A DNA stretch of 64,000 nt from Plotosus lineatus (GCA_024760905.1 CM045750.1:13614419-13678418), one strand, 5' to 3'. Shown: positions 38,018 through 49,109, counted from the first letter of the stretch. Notes: generated by a model from the sequence alone, not told the origin. Translations and numbers: made by a program.

Positions 38018-38063
38018 CGGTCTTAACCACAAGTGTGCCTCTGTTCATCCAGCAGTATAAGTG
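38018..38063 (+). mobile_element. Short inverted piece of SINE family C
   Basis: GGTCTTAACCACAAGTGTGC and CAGCAGTATAAGTGG are the reverse complement of the internal part of the SINE C copy that begins 9 bp to the right. Confidence 0.8.
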
Positions 38064-38071
38064 GTGGGTAA

Positions 38072-38370
38072 GTCTGTTGGGTTTTTACATCCAAGCCTCG
38101 TGGCTCATCAGGCCGGTGCTTATCCCCGGTTTCTGTAGCGTGAAGCGACAAGGAGTTCAACTCCTCCTGGATGGGACGCTATTCCATCGCAGGTTCCCTT
38201 CCCAGTATATTTTTACTGGTACCCATTTATACTGCTGGGTGAACAGAGGCACACTTGTGGTTGAGACCTTGCCCAGGGGTCTTAGCACAGTGGGGGTCTC
38301 ACTGGGATTTGAACACACAACCTCCGCGATCATGAGCCCAGCACCCTAAACACTACACCACCGGCCCCAC
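38072..38370 (-). mobile_element. SINE family C, copy 2
   Basis: Same landmarks as 35457-35751; the tRNA-like head is at the right (TTTGAACACACAACCTCCGC; ACACCACCGGCCCCA). Head-to-head with a 46-bp inverted fragment. Confidence 0.87.
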
Positions 38371-38615
38371 AACCATGGGGGTGCTTTAGCCAATAGTTTG
38401 CAGGGGAATTAAGAAGAAAAAATGGTATGAATAGTAGAACTGTACTTTCAGGAAAGAGGTTATGTAAGTGTTTCAGAGGCCATAACCAACTTTATGGCGT
38501 TACTTTACTCAGACACAGGGATAAACATTGGATGGGTTATTTCACAGTAATTAATCATATCCAGATACAGGAGAATAATAAAACTTATTCATTATTTTGA
38601 CCTAAACATCAGTTA
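38371..38615. other. No recognisable feature
   Basis: Short spacer before an hAT element. Confidence 0.5.
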
Positions 38616-38623
38616 CTATAGAC

Positions 38624-39204
38624 CAGTGGTTCCTAACCTGGGTTCGATCGAACCCTAGGGGTTCGGTGAGTCGGTCTCAGGGGTTCGGCGGAGCCTCTGC
38701 CACGGAGGTCAAGACACACCCGACTCATCATGTCAATTAGTGATGACACGCCCTGCTTGGCCGTCACTGGCTGCAGATGATCACATTACATTGCTTGGCC
38801 AATCAGTGCCGTGGGGAATTTAGCGCGCTCAGTGGTCAATGTGTGAAGTCGTGAGATTTTTTTTCGGAATATTTTAATCCATACTAACTATGTCGAGCAA
38901 AAAAAGAAATTGGTCGGACGAACATGTACTACATGGATTCACATGCGTCATGGAACGTGATGGGACTCAGCATCCTATCTGCATGATTTGCAATGCCAAG
39001 TTGAGCAACTCTAGTCTCGCACCGGCAAAACTAAAGGAACACTTTGTGAAACTGCATGGAGATGGAGAATACAAGAACACAACAGTACCTGTGTCTTGAA
39101 TTTGTAAAAAAATCATATTTTTATTTTTCACTGATGAAGGGTTCGGTGAATGTGCATATGAAACTGGTGGGGTTCGGTACCCCCAACAAGGTTAAGAACC
39201 ACTG
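38624..39204 (+). mobile_element. hAT transposon derivative with perfect 8-bp TSD
   Basis: The ends CAGTGGTTCCTAACCTGGGT and AAGGTTAAGAACCACTG are inverted repeats. CTATAGAC is present at 38616-38623 and 39205-39212, the 8-bp duplication diagnostic of hAT elements. At 581 bp it is non-autonomous but keeps a small ORF for a BED-type zinc finger. Confidence 0.95.
38890..39099 (+). CDS. BED-type zinc-finger peptide of an hAT element
   Basis: A 69-codon open frame starting MSSKKRNWSDEHVLHGFTC. The CMIC pair, then KLKEHFVKLH, gives Cys-X2-Cys and His-X4-His spacing typical of the N-terminal BED finger of hAT transposases, which binds the element's ends. A stop follows 11 codons later. The RNase H-like catalytic domain and dimerisation region are absent. 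The frame is intact, unlike most transposase remnants here. It may simply be young, or the DNA-binding peptide may have been kept during amplification. Expression is unknown. Confidence 0.65.
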   Translation: MSSKKRNWSDEHVLHGFTCVMERDGTQHPICMICNAKLSNSSLAPAKLKEHFVKLHGDGEYKNTTVPVS

Positions 39205-39212
39205 CTATAGAC

Positions 39213-39784
39213 ATATGGCATATAAATGTAATAATCCATAGTTTACCATTGCACCTCATATGAATTCAGACTTTAATGGATAAATTTATTTCAACATCAA
39301 AAATAAATCTGTCAGAGCTCCAACACGATGTCATGGACAACAAGTTTTTGTAAACATAATTTTTTTGTAAGATACTTATGGACGATAAATGTGAAATATC
39401 TCCCTTTCATGTGCTCATTCACAAATTAACTTGTCTGTAATAAATGACGAAATCCAGGAATAAGTGTTAACGTAAAACGTACGAACATGAAACAGGAACA
39501 TTAAACAAACTGACAGGTCAACTAATTGTCAGTGTTGATGCAATGCTGTGTTGTTACAATACAGGCCAAAACAGAAGCTTGAACAAAAACTTTAGGTCCC
39601 GACTTAGGTGCAAACATCTTCCATTGTGGGCCAAAAGAAGTGGTTTTAATTTCCCTTGAGGACCACAACAGCACTGACAGTAACAGTTCTGAAAAAAAAC
39701 TTTAAAAAGCACATGGCATGCAATTTATTGTGCATATTTTTGCTCAGTGCTGGTCAGTATCTGTACTTCTATTCACCGATATTT
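39213..39784. other. No recognisable feature
   Basis: AT-rich spacer between the hAT element and a SINE. Confidence 0.5.
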
Positions 39785-40100
39785 GTTCAGTTCAGTTCAT
39801 TTTCAGTAACCGCTGAATCCGAATTAGGGTCACTCCGGGCAAGGGCAGGATACACCCTGGACAGCTCGCCAGGCCATCACATGGTAGAAACACGCTGACA
39901 GCTTTACAGCTACTCTTGTCGAAAGTCAGCAATGGTTCTTTTACATTCCTCACACCGTAGACAGTGAGAGATACAGCCGGCCTTTGATAGCCCAGTTAGC
40001 TGCACTGGGGGGACAATGACAACCTGTAGTGAGTGGGGCTTGAATCCCCAACCTTAGGATCAGTGATCCAGCACCGATACCACTAGGCACGACTTCCCAC
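39785..40100 (-). mobile_element. SINE, tail type A, full length
   Basis: Reverse orientation. CATTTTCAGTAACCGCTGAA tail, shared body, tRNA-like head (GGGGCTTGAATCCCCAACCT). Flanked by TCACCGATAT (39773-39782; 40101-40110). Confidence 0.9.
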
Positions 40101-40110
40101 TCACCGATAT

Positions 40111-41128
40111 GTGACTTTTTTCAATACCTATATCAATAAAGCTAAAAGCACAGTAACACCACTGATTCATATTAAATATACTGATAAAATATCAGTGAAA
40201 CTTAGTGTGTTGATCTGATCAGCTCTCCTAGCTACGACTTTGAACATTCAGTCCAATGTCAAAAGACTTGGAGCTACCTACTGGCCAAGTGAGGAACTGA
40301 GGGAGGCGACGGTTTATCACAGTTTGGTAACAGCACTCATATGAGACCTTAGGGGGCATTTATATCAATGTTAAAAATAATACTTCCTCGGGGAATTTCA
40401 CACTTACCACAGTCAACACATTTTTCTTCTTTCAATTCGAGAAAATAGGTTTGTTAACAAAATGTAAAAAAAATCCTCCGATACAGCTCAACTTAATTTC
40501 CAACTAAGGGCAAGGGACATCACGTTTTTCATTCAAATCTCGATTTCAATTTATCATATTATAATTATTGATCACAGAGAAGGGTTTTATTTTGGTTAAT
40601 TAAAAAAAGCCTTCCATATCATATTTACACTGATTACAGCCTGGAGAAAAAATATATCCTTAAAATATAGAGGGTTCTATGAGGCCGGACAGAAGATAAT
40701 CAATTCCTGGGGAATGACCCACATACAGAACATCTGAGAGATGATTCAGCATGAATTGGACAGAACAAAAAAAAAAAAGTGGTCTGGACAAGACCAATTT
40801 GTTTCTGACCAGAAGTCCACGATAAAGAATAGCAAAAGAATTATCCATCTACCTGCTGCAATTTTGATGCAATATTGATGATGACGTAAATGACATATGG
40901 AAAGAATGTTGACTAAAACATTTGAAACAGATGTCTTTATTTTCGTATGCAAAGGAAGCATACAGGAATCATTCTCACCGTCATCATCAACCTCGATTTA
41001 GGACACAGGAATTTAGAACTGGTTAAATTTTGCTCCGTCAGCACAAGTCAGTCTGCTGAGAACAGATTCATCCAGATGCTGAATCAAATCAACCTCAGAT
41101 GTGAGATTTCAATCCGAAAATATAAGAC
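40111..41128. other. No recognisable gene
   Basis: AT-rich DNA without a recognised exon or element. Frames at 40660-40848, 40746-40961 and 40947-41144 show no domain. Confidence 0.5.
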
Positions 41129-41297
41129 ATTTCGACAAGAGTAGGCTGCAAAGCCGTCAGCGTGTTTCCGCCCTGCGATGGCCTGGCGAGCTGTCCAGGG
41201 TGTACTCTGCCCTCGCCCTGAGTTGGCTGGGATGGGCACCAGCCTCCCCGCGACCCTAATTAGGATGAAGCGGTTATAGAAAATGAACTGATGAACT
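41129..41297 (+). mobile_element. SINE tail-A fragment
   Basis: It starts at the body landmark ATTTCGACAAGAGTAGGCTG and continues to GAAGCGGTTATAGAAAATGA. The head is missing. Confidence 0.85.
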
Positions 41298-41307
41298 GAA
41301 TATAATA

Positions 41308-41570
41308 CAGGGATCCCTCACTTTCCGTGGTCAATGAGGACCGAGACCCCCCCCGCCCGCCGATTTCCGCAATGTAGGATTTGACCCCCCCCCCAGCTGA
41401 CGTATGTGCACATGAATATATGTATATAATATCAATAAATACATTTTGAATGCTATAAATGCTTATAATAACAACAATTAAACATTCAAAAATAATGCAT
41501 AAGATGTAAATAAAATCTAAATACACACACATAGAGACACACACGCACACACAGATTCACACCTCACATA
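41308..41570 (+). mobile_element. CAGGGATCC-type MITE, copy 4 (left half)
   Basis: TA-CAGGGATCCCTCACTTTCC start, C runs, AATGCTATAAATGCTTATAA and AATGCATAAGATGTAAATAA, then a CA-rich part; the right half is absent. Confidence 0.82.
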
Positions 41571-41667
41571 AAAATGAAAGCTCCTTCAAAGATTTTTCTC
41601 AAGATTTGCACTTTATCAAATAAAACGTTTAAAGTTTAAGTATATTTACGTAGTTTTGTTCCTCTGG

Positions 41668-41872
41668 TGTAGCCAACTGGGTTATCAAAGGCCGGCCATG
41701 TCTCTCACTTGTCTATGGTGTGAGCTTCATGTAAAAGAACCATTGCTGACTTTCGTCAAGTGTAGGCTGCCTAGCCGTCCACGTGTTTGTGCCATGTCAT
41801 GGCCTGGTGGGCTGAGATGGGCACCAGCCTCCTCGCAGCCCTAATTAGGATTAAGCAGTTCAGAAAATGAAT
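41668..41872 (+). mobile_element. SINE, tail type A, head missing
   Basis: From GCCAACTGGGTTATCAAAGG through the body, with an internal deletion after ATGGCCTGG, to GATTAAGCAGTTCAGAAAAT. Confidence 0.82.
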
Positions 41873-42509
41873 GTATTTACTATCTAAAGGTGCTTTGCAA
41901 TAGTTTTAATTCTAAAAATCACAACACAATGAATAAATATAAAACTGATTTGAATTGAATTGAACTCGTTACATCATTACTTTGTTACCTAAATATCATG
42001 AACACAATAAAGTTTTGATTTTTTTTTTTTATTTACATTTCTTAAAACAAACAAATTTTAAACATTAATTTAATTTTAAAAGCTAATTTATTGACGATAA
42101 TGTTTAAAAGTGGTTTGTTTGTAAGAAAAATGGCACATCATTGTTTATTAAGAAATGAGTGATATTGATTGTCCTCATATTTCTTGACCAGGGTGCACAG
42201 GCCACTTCTATTTTGACACTTAAGCAAAAGCACATGAAGAAGTGAATTATAAAACAGAAACATCCTTTGTCAGTTGTAACTGAGCCACAGTGTGCCTCTT
42301 CAGAAAAAAACAATGTCATATGCTTTTTTAAATTTGTCCATGTGAGCAGCCACATGCTTACATATGAACAATGCCAGCTTTTGGAAACAGCTTTACTAGA
42401 AAAACAAAAAAAATAATAATAAAATACAGGGATTTTTTCCCCCCAACATTTTATTATTTGTTGGTGGAACAAAATTCTACTGTATATTAGAACAAGCAGC
42501 CAACTTTAA

Positions 42510-42553
<44 letters not shown>

Positions 42554-43181
42554 GAATGATGTCGTGGGACGTCTCCCACCCCCTAAATACTCCTTAAGTG
42601 TTAATTCTATATTCATGTGATATTGGTGTATGAATGGGATTCATCTCATGCTGCTGTTTTGGTCTGAGCCCATGGCTCCTATTGAGCAGACAGATCAATA
42701 ACTACCCCATTAAATCACATCTAATGTGATTTCCAAACCATCAGTGTAAGCCTTTTGTGCAAAGAATGAGCACTCCAAAAGAGTGCAGTGAGTCATGGCC
42801 TGCTATTGTCTTCTAAGGCGACTTTACTCCTGGGTTTATAAAGATAAACTTATGGTAAGAGTTCCCAGATGGAACAGAAGGAAATTCCAGTTTCTCTGTT
42901 CATAAACATGACCACTCATCCCCTCCATCATCACCAACCTCTGTTTTGAATCTACTGAAGGTCCTTTGTTTGAAAGTGACTGCTCTGTTAATGAAGAGAC
43001 CACATCACTGCACTTTTGTAGTGTGTTTAAAAAAATCCTTCTATCTAAAACATTAAAAAAAAATCAAAATTAAAACGAGACTTTTGTAACTTATATTTGC
43101 ATATTTTAATGATGAGAAGAAAGCTGAGTGTTCCAACCTGAGTTGATAGCACTGTCTAGCTAACACCACCTTTTTAGCATA
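41873..43181. other. No recognisable gene; (AAT)n at 42517-42548
   Basis: AT-rich DNA. 42560-43020 is less AT-rich and unique-looking but I cannot define an exon in it. Confidence 0.5.
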
Positions 43182-43984
43182 CAGATGCTCCCCAACTTAC
43201 GTTTTAGTTCAGTTTTGGACGGCCAAACGTAAAGTGAAAAAAAAAACGTAAGTTGTTCCTGTATGTTCCAGTGACGTATGACGTTCATACTGTACTATAC
43301 AGCCATAAATACCATTACCGTATCTCATAAAACACCCCTAAATCAATTATTATAAACATAACATTGCAAAATAATATCAAATATATCAAATAATATCAAC
43401 ATTAATTTCAAATAAATTAAATTCAAACACAATAATTTCAAATAAATAAATTTTAATCAAATTCAATCATCAAATATCAAATACAGTATCAAATATAACC
43501 TTTAACATGCTCCATGATGAGATCTTTCTGCTTGCAAATTGTTCCGATGGTCGACGGAGCCATTTGGAATAAACGTGGAACACTCACATGTTTTTCAGCA
43601 GCATCGATTTTCTTGATAATAGCCATCTTCGTTTCTAACGAGATGGCTTGCCACTTTTTCCGATTCCCACTATCACTAGTAGGCTTACGCTTCTGACCAA
43701 CCATATTTGCTTAGGGTTACAAAAGTCAGCAAAACAGTGTAAACACAAAGATCACAGAGACGACGTCTTAACACAAGGGTAACACGCGGTGAACTAGAAA
43801 GAAGGAGGGGCACGTTCAGTCTGTCGTTTGTGAACAATGGACGCAGAGTCATGCGTAAGTAGCGTATTAAGTCTCGTACTACAGAGAGCACCATGAACTC
43901 AAAATTTGACAATATTTTTTTTTTAAAAAACATAAAATCGAAAAATACGTAAAAAACAAATGAACGTAAGTCGGGGAGCGTCTG
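43182..43984 (-). mobile_element. Tigger-like element with CAGATGCTCCCCAACTTACG ends
   Basis: Left end CAGATGCTCCCCAACTTACG and right end CGTAAGTCGGGGAGCGTCTG are near-perfect inverted repeats. TA precedes the left end. About 800 bp, non-autonomous, with a transposase N-terminus on the minus strand. Confidence 0.88.
43489..43704 (-). CDS. Truncated Tigger-like transposase: N-terminal helix-turn-helix only
   Basis: A 71-codon open frame. MVGQKRKPTSDSGNRKKWQA, then ISLETKMAIIKKIDAAEKH and RLFQMAPSTIGTICKQKDLI match the psq/CENP-B-type helix-turn-helix at the start of Tigger/pogo transposases (K-lysine-rich leader, turn with PSTIGTI, then KDLI-EHVK). The frame closes at HVKGYI-stop. The element ends about 490 bp after the stop, too short for the DDE domain, and none is recognisable. 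Confidence 0.65.
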   Translation of the reverse strand: MVGQKRKPTSDSGNRKKWQAISLETKMAIIKKIDAAEKHVSVPRLFQMAPSTIGTICKQKDLIMEHVKGYI

Positions 43985-44479
43985 TGCTCACTTTAAGTAC
44001 GTATTGCACGGAAAAATAAAGAAACAAGGCTCTGTAAAGGTGTGTTAAAAATCACTAGAAAATTTAGCTCTATGCTGAAAATCAGGAAAAAGAAAATAAA
44101 AAAAGATTTGTATTGTGATTTTTCCATTTTAAAGAGCAATAATGATGATGCCACCTGCCCCAAGTGACCGTAAAAGTACATAAATAGAGTAAACAGTAAA
44201 CGTGTCTTATTCGGATTCATGCATCATAGGCAAAGACTGATGCTTTCTTTATTTCCGAGATTACAGAGTAATTGTAGCCATTTCCTCCTAGTCCAAAAAA
44301 GGTCACCACGATTTTATGTTTCGTTGGACCCCCTATAGCCTTGATTATAGAGTCTAACTGGGTTATCTCTGTGGGATTGTCTCAACAATCATGGGACTGT
44401 CTCAACTGCAACCTGAACCACTTCTTTCGTTCCAAATTTTATATATGTACCATTATGAGACCATCTGTGAATTGTGACC
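43985..44479. other. Mostly unrecognised; possible Tc1-like fragment at 44285-44450
   Basis: TTTTATGTTTCGTTGGACCC, CCTTGATTATAGAGTC and GTGGGATTGTCTCAACAATC resemble the 5'-proximal region of a fish Tc1-like family. It is short and diverged. Confidence 0.4.
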
Positions 44480-45283
44480 ACATGTTTCGGACACTCGGGT
44501 GAAGAGGAGCTGAGCTGTAAGCTGATCACCACCTGGTGGTGAACTGGCTCCAACGCTAAGAGGCTGTCCTCCAGACCTGGGAGACCCAGGCGTGTAGTTA
44601 GGGTCTACTGGGAATGTCTATTGTGGAGTCTAATGTCAGACAGGCCTTCAACTGTCACCTCTGTCAGAGTTACTATTACGTCCCAAAGGAGGCCAAGACA
44701 CAGAATCCAAATAGGCCATGTTCCATGCCTTGGTAGCTACTTATAGCTCTGGATGGAAGGTCATCAGTGCTAGTCCGAAGACACTGGGGGTTCAGGAGAG
44801 GGTCAATCCATTACTGGGACAGAGATCGCCGAGGTAGTGGCCAGTCTAGGAAGGTGGACAAGATCTGCCCTGAATACCTCAGCACTCTGGTCGTTTTTTT
44901 ATCTGTCTTGGTTGACACGTCTCTACAGTATCGCATGGTTATCGGACGCCGTACCTCTGGATTGGCATACTGGTGTCTAAGTTCCGCTTTTTAAAAAGTT
45001 GAGAACCGAGGAGAGCCAGTTGAAGTGGCTCAATCATCTGGATAGAATGCCTCCTGAATTCTCACTGGTGTGGTGCTTCGGGCAGACCCAACTGAGAAAA
45101 TTCCCTGATGTCAACCGAAAACACACTTGAGGAACTATGCCTCTCGGCCGGTCTGGTAATGCCTTGGTGTGCCACGGGAAGAGTTGGAGGAAGGTACTGG
45201 GGAACGGGACATCTGGACCTCACTGCTGAGACTGCTGTCCCTGTGACCTGATCCCGAACCAAGCGGAAGAAGATAAAGACTAT
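44480..45283 (+). mobile_element. Rex3-like LINE fragment, RT core missing
   Basis: The first part (AAGCTGATCACCACCTGGTG, GGGTCTACTGGGAATGTCTA, GGCCATGTTCCATGCC) corresponds to the region between endonuclease and RT of Rex3-type LINEs. At about 45000 it jumps to the C-terminal region (GAGGAGAGCCAGTTGAAGTG, TGGTGTGGTGCTTCGGGCAG) and finishes at the typical 3' end (TGACCTGATCCCGAACCAAG). No intact frame. Confidence 0.72.
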
Positions 45284-45424
45284 TAAGGAAGAAAAGCTCA
45301 AGTGAACTGATAACCTGTTCATTCAGTACATTCAGGCCATCAGCTGACCTAATTTTATTCTCAAATAATGTTGCTGAGACTTGACCTGAACAACTGGAGC
45401 AATCATGCCTTGAAGATTGTGCAC

Positions 45425-45660
45425 TTTGATCAAGGACAAATGCACTCCATTTACAGTACATTACATTTGCAGAATTTGGCAGACACACTAATCCAGAATG
45501 ACTTAGAATTATCTTTTTTTATGTACAACTGAGCAATTTAGGAATAAGGGTCCTGCTGAAGGGCCCAACAGAGGTGATAGTGAATGTTGAACTGCTGATC
45601 TTCCGAACAGTAACCCTTCGCCTTAACCACCAAGCTACCACTGCACCACTACAACTAAAT
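45425..45660 (-). mobile_element. Common fish tRNA-SINE, reverse
   Basis: TACATTTGCAGAATTTGGCA, AGTCATTCTGG complement, TACAACTGAGCAATTTAGGA, AAGGGCCCAACAG and CCACCAAGCTACCACTGCAC mirror the copy at 18380-18572. Confidence 0.8.
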
Positions 45661-45683
45661 ATCAGTGTGACAATTTTAGCCAG

Positions 45684-45686
<3 letters not shown>

Positions 45687-45756
<70 letters not shown>
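45687..45756. repeat. (GT)n microsatellite
   Basis: About 33 GT units. Confidence 0.97.
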
Positions 45757-45758
<2 letters not shown>

Positions 45759-46059
45759 TGTAGAAATGATTTCTTATGGTTATTATGCCACTAGCCCAAA
45801 TTAGTAGAATGTGTATTTGAGCTTGAAGTTTAAGTGTTCTCTTGGGGTAAAGCTCAGGAATAAAAACTGCAGCTTTAAAAAATAGCACATTTAAATAATA
45901 AGTCCAATATTTCAATGGTTATGGTTATGTTTGGAGGATTCACTATAATTTAGTTTTTAATTTAAAAAATGTAAATTTTTTGAAAGCCCTGACTCAGAAT
46001 TTGCCCACTGGGAAAGTGTTCACACTTGGTCTGAAAGCTACCCAGCGGATAGGAATGAG
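45757..46059. other. No recognisable feature
   Basis: Short unique-looking spacer before the purine-rich minisatellite. Confidence 0.5.
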
Positions 46060-46482
46060 GATTGGGATGAGGACAGAGATGAAAACAGGGATGGTGACAC
46101 GAATAAGGATGGAGATAAGAATGGGGATGAGGAATTGTGAAGAAGATGAAGATAATGATGAGGATGAAGAATGAAAATGAGGCTGGTGATGAAGATGGAG
46201 ATGAAGATGAAGATGGGGATAAGGATGTGGATGATGAAATGGATAAGGAAAGGAATGATGATGTGGATGAATACATGGATGAGGACAGTTACAAGGACGG
46301 GTATGTGGTTAGCCATGAAGATGGGGATGAGAATGGAGATGAGGGTTGGAATGAAGCTGAGGATGAGGCTGGGGAATAAGATGGGGATGAGCATGGGATG
46401 AGTATGGGGTTGAAGATGGGGATGAAGATTGTATTGTGGCAATGAGGATGGCGATGTGGATGGCGATGAAGATGGGGATGAG
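46060..46482. repeat. Purine-rich GGATGA-type minisatellite, left block
   Basis: Degenerate repeats of 6 to 12 bp (GATGGGGATGAG and variants) with nearly all purines plus T on the plus strand. Translation on either strand gives Asp/Glu/Gly- or Ser/Pro/Ile-rich frames that are by-products. Confidence 0.93.
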
Positions 46483-47345
46483 GATTCAATTCAATTCAAT
46501 TCAGTTTTATTTGTAAAGTGATTTTTATAATTGACTTTGTTGCAAAGCAGCTTTACATAGTAAAAGTAGGAGATTACAAAGTATAAGAGAATTTAAATAT
46601 TTTCTACAACCCCCACACACCAAACAAGCAAGCACATGGTGACAGTGCAAAGGAAAAACTCCCTCAGTTGATGCAAGGAAGAAATCTTGAGAGGAATCAG
46701 GCCGAAAAGGGAAACCCTTCCTCATTTGGGTGAAACCATAAAAATACAAACCATATACAGGGATCCCTCGCTACTTCACACTTCAATTCATGTGGCTTCA
46801 GTGCATCGCGGTTTTGTTTTTGTTTGTTAGATTTTTTTTAAATATTCATCAAATTAAAAAATAAGGAAGTCAAGGAAGAATAATGGGGAAAAGTTAAGGG
46901 AAATGCCACAAAAACAAGGCCAATTATGCAAAAAAAAAAAAAAAAAACCATAAACAAACACAAAACAAAAAACCCAAAACCTCCCATCAAAACTACTTAC
47001 ATTGTTGTGAGGTGCGCATCTGAGTGCGTGCACAGGAATCTGCGTGTCTGCATGTGTGTGTATTTATATTTTATTGACATCTTACGGATTATTTTTGCAT
47101 GTTTAATTGTTATTATAAACATACATAGCATTGAATATGTATTTATTGATATTATATACACATATACATGTACGTATAAGTCAGTGTAGGGGGGTTGATC
47201 CTACTTCGCGGAATTCAGTGGTCGCAGGGGATCTTGGTCCCAATTAACCGCGGAAAGTGAGGGATCCCTGTATATAAGGAATTCATTACAGTCCAAAATG
47301 TAGTCCGGTTGGTTATAGAGCAACTGTAAGTCCTGAATAATTGAT
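46483..47345 (+). repeat. Family F repeat inside the minisatellite, itself carrying a MITE
   Basis: TTCAATTCAATTCAGTTTTA start, GTTGCAAAGCAGCTTTACAT, AACTCCCTCAGTTGATGC and the continuation AGTCCAAAATGTAGTCCGGT match 55975-56310. The MITE at 46758-47270 splits it at a TA. Confidence 0.85.
46758..47270 (-). mobile_element. CAGGGATCC-type MITE, copy 5 (complete)
   Basis: 513 bp, ends CAGGGATCCCTCGCTACTTC and CGGAAAGTGAGGGATCCCTG, TA on both sides. It contains a poly-A stretch and AAAACCTCCCATCAAAAC. Orientation is opposite to copy 1. Confidence 0.92.
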
Positions 47346-47958
47346 GGGGATGAAGATGGTGATGTGAAAGGGGATGAAAGTGGGTATGAGGATGGTATTG
47401 AAGATGGGGATGAGTACAGGGAATGAGACGGATGTGAGGATGGGAATGCGTATGGGAAATGGGATGGCAATGAGGATGGAGATGAAGATGGGGATGAGGA
47501 TGAGTATGGGTGTGTGTATGGGGTGGGGTGAGTATGGGGATGAGTGTGGGATGAGTATGGGGATGAGTATGGGGATTTCGGTGAAGATGGGGATTCAGGT
47601 TGGAATGAGTATGGGGATGAGTATGGGGATGGGGTGGGGTGAGTATGGGGATGGGGATGAGTATGGGGTTGGGATGGGGATGAGTATGGAGATGAGAATG
47701 GGGATGAGTATGGGATGGGGATGGTTATTAGTATGGGGATGAATATTGGGGTGAGGGTGGGGATGAGTATGGGGATGGGTGTATGGATGGGATGGGGATG
47801 AGTATGGCGATGGGGATGAGTATGGGGATGGGGGTGGGGATGGGGGTGAGTGTGGGGATGGGGATGAGTATGGGGATTGGGATGAGTATGGGGATGGGGG
47901 TGAGTGTGGGGATGGGGATGAGTATGGGGATGGGGATGAGTATGGGGATGACATGATG
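47346..47958. repeat. Purine-rich GGGATGAGTATG minisatellite, right block
   Basis: Tandem 6-18 bp units built from GATGGGGATGAGTATGGG, more homogeneous than the left block. Closely spaced G runs (for example 47824-47863) meet the usual G-quadruplex pattern. Strong purine/pyrimidine strand asymmetry over about 600 bp. Confidence 0.95.
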
Positions 47959-48174
47959 TTTTAAATCTGTTCGTGCTAGCATGAAAACAATCAAGTCCTG
48001 ATTAAACTCATCTGGTTGGCTCATGCTAAAATTCAGTGCTGATGTAATGGATTTAATGCTGAAATGAATTCATGTTCCATTAAAATAACATTTAAAAGAA
48101 AATGTTCGCAGCACTTTTATAAAAATAATTTCTGATGATTAAATTCAAATGAAACGCTTACCCCCTCCTGCAGG

Positions 48175-48237
48175 ATACTTTATGGGAGTGTTTCAAGCCC
48201 CGCATGATGGAGATGGAGGAGATGGAGCAGTGGGTCT
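48175..48237 (+). CDS. Possible terminal coding exon (uncertain)
   Basis: The sequence CTTACCCCCTCCTGCAG is a good splice acceptor. The frame that follows reads DTLWECFKPRMMEMEEMEQW-V and then stops, 63 bases in all. An AATAAA lies at 48623-48628. I do not recognise the peptide, and no upstream partner exon is visible because the DNA to the left is repeat-rich. The run of Met/Glu may be chance, or a relic of the nearby GATG minisatellite. Treat as a hypothesis. Confidence 0.28.
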
Positions 48238-49017
48238 AGTCCTGTGCACGGAGACTCAGTAGTACTGAAGTTTACTCTCTAGATCAGGTCCCAGAACAGT
48301 AGTTGTGTGGGTGCGCGCGCTCGTGCTCGTGTCCGCTGGAAGGTTTCAATGTTTTTCCGTTTCTGGGAAATTCCAACAAAACAAAAAAAACTTTCCCTGT
48401 GAACCATCAGCAGTTTTCTCTTTAATAACATCCAGCCGACATCCTGCCGCATTAAACCCTTTATTCATACAACAGTCGCTTCAAGGGGACAGAAGACTTA
48501 ATAAAATACTAAAACACGCAATAATGATAAACAATAACAACACGTCTTCATTTAAATGGCATTGCTTTTGGAATTTAAATCACAAATTCGCCTCTAAAAG
48601 TAAACTACGTACTGTATAACCGAATAAAGGATGGACCTGACTCGGCTCGTGACTCGGTTCGTGATTCGGCTCATGATTCGGCTCATGACTCTCCCCATGA
48701 TGCGAGTTTGATTCCATTACGTGGGGCTCACGTTGATCCCGGAACTACTGACGTGTTCTGCGGAATTCCAAGGATCAGGAAAAACATGCGACAAATTCAA
48801 GATTATCTCTTTTAAAGGGAATTAATACAAAATAAATAAATAAACTGAATACCTTGACATTTTCTCCTGTTACATTCCCCGAAAGCTCAGATACATCAGT
48901 ACCGACATCAGGAACTGACGAAAAGTGCAGGACACGGAAAACTACCTCATTTTTTATTAATGTGCTCCACATTACTTGAATCTCCTGTACATGGAATGTA
49001 CCAGTGACAGGTCCAGG
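48238..49017. other. Unrecognised sequence
   Basis: Includes an AATAAA at 48623-48628 and a run of short degenerate repeats around CGGCTCATGATTCGGCTCAT (48645-48705, unit about 12-14 bp). Confidence 0.5.
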
Positions 49018-49055
<38 letters not shown>

Positions 49056-49083
49056 ATTATTATTATTATTATTATTATTATTA
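49018..49083. repeat. (ATC)n(ATT)n microsatellite
   Basis: About 12 ATC units followed by about 10 ATT units. Confidence 0.96.
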
Positions 49084-49109
49084 CATAAAAATCCAAGGAC
49101 ACAGTTTCG

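Noticed and set aside
45062..45488. Minus-strand frames of 86 and 117 codons
   Set aside because: Antisense of Rex3-like and SINE sequence.
46137..47964. Acidic Asp/Glu/Gly-rich and Met-Gly-rich frames
   Set aside because: Direct translation of the GATG minisatellite; no unique sequence or splice signals.
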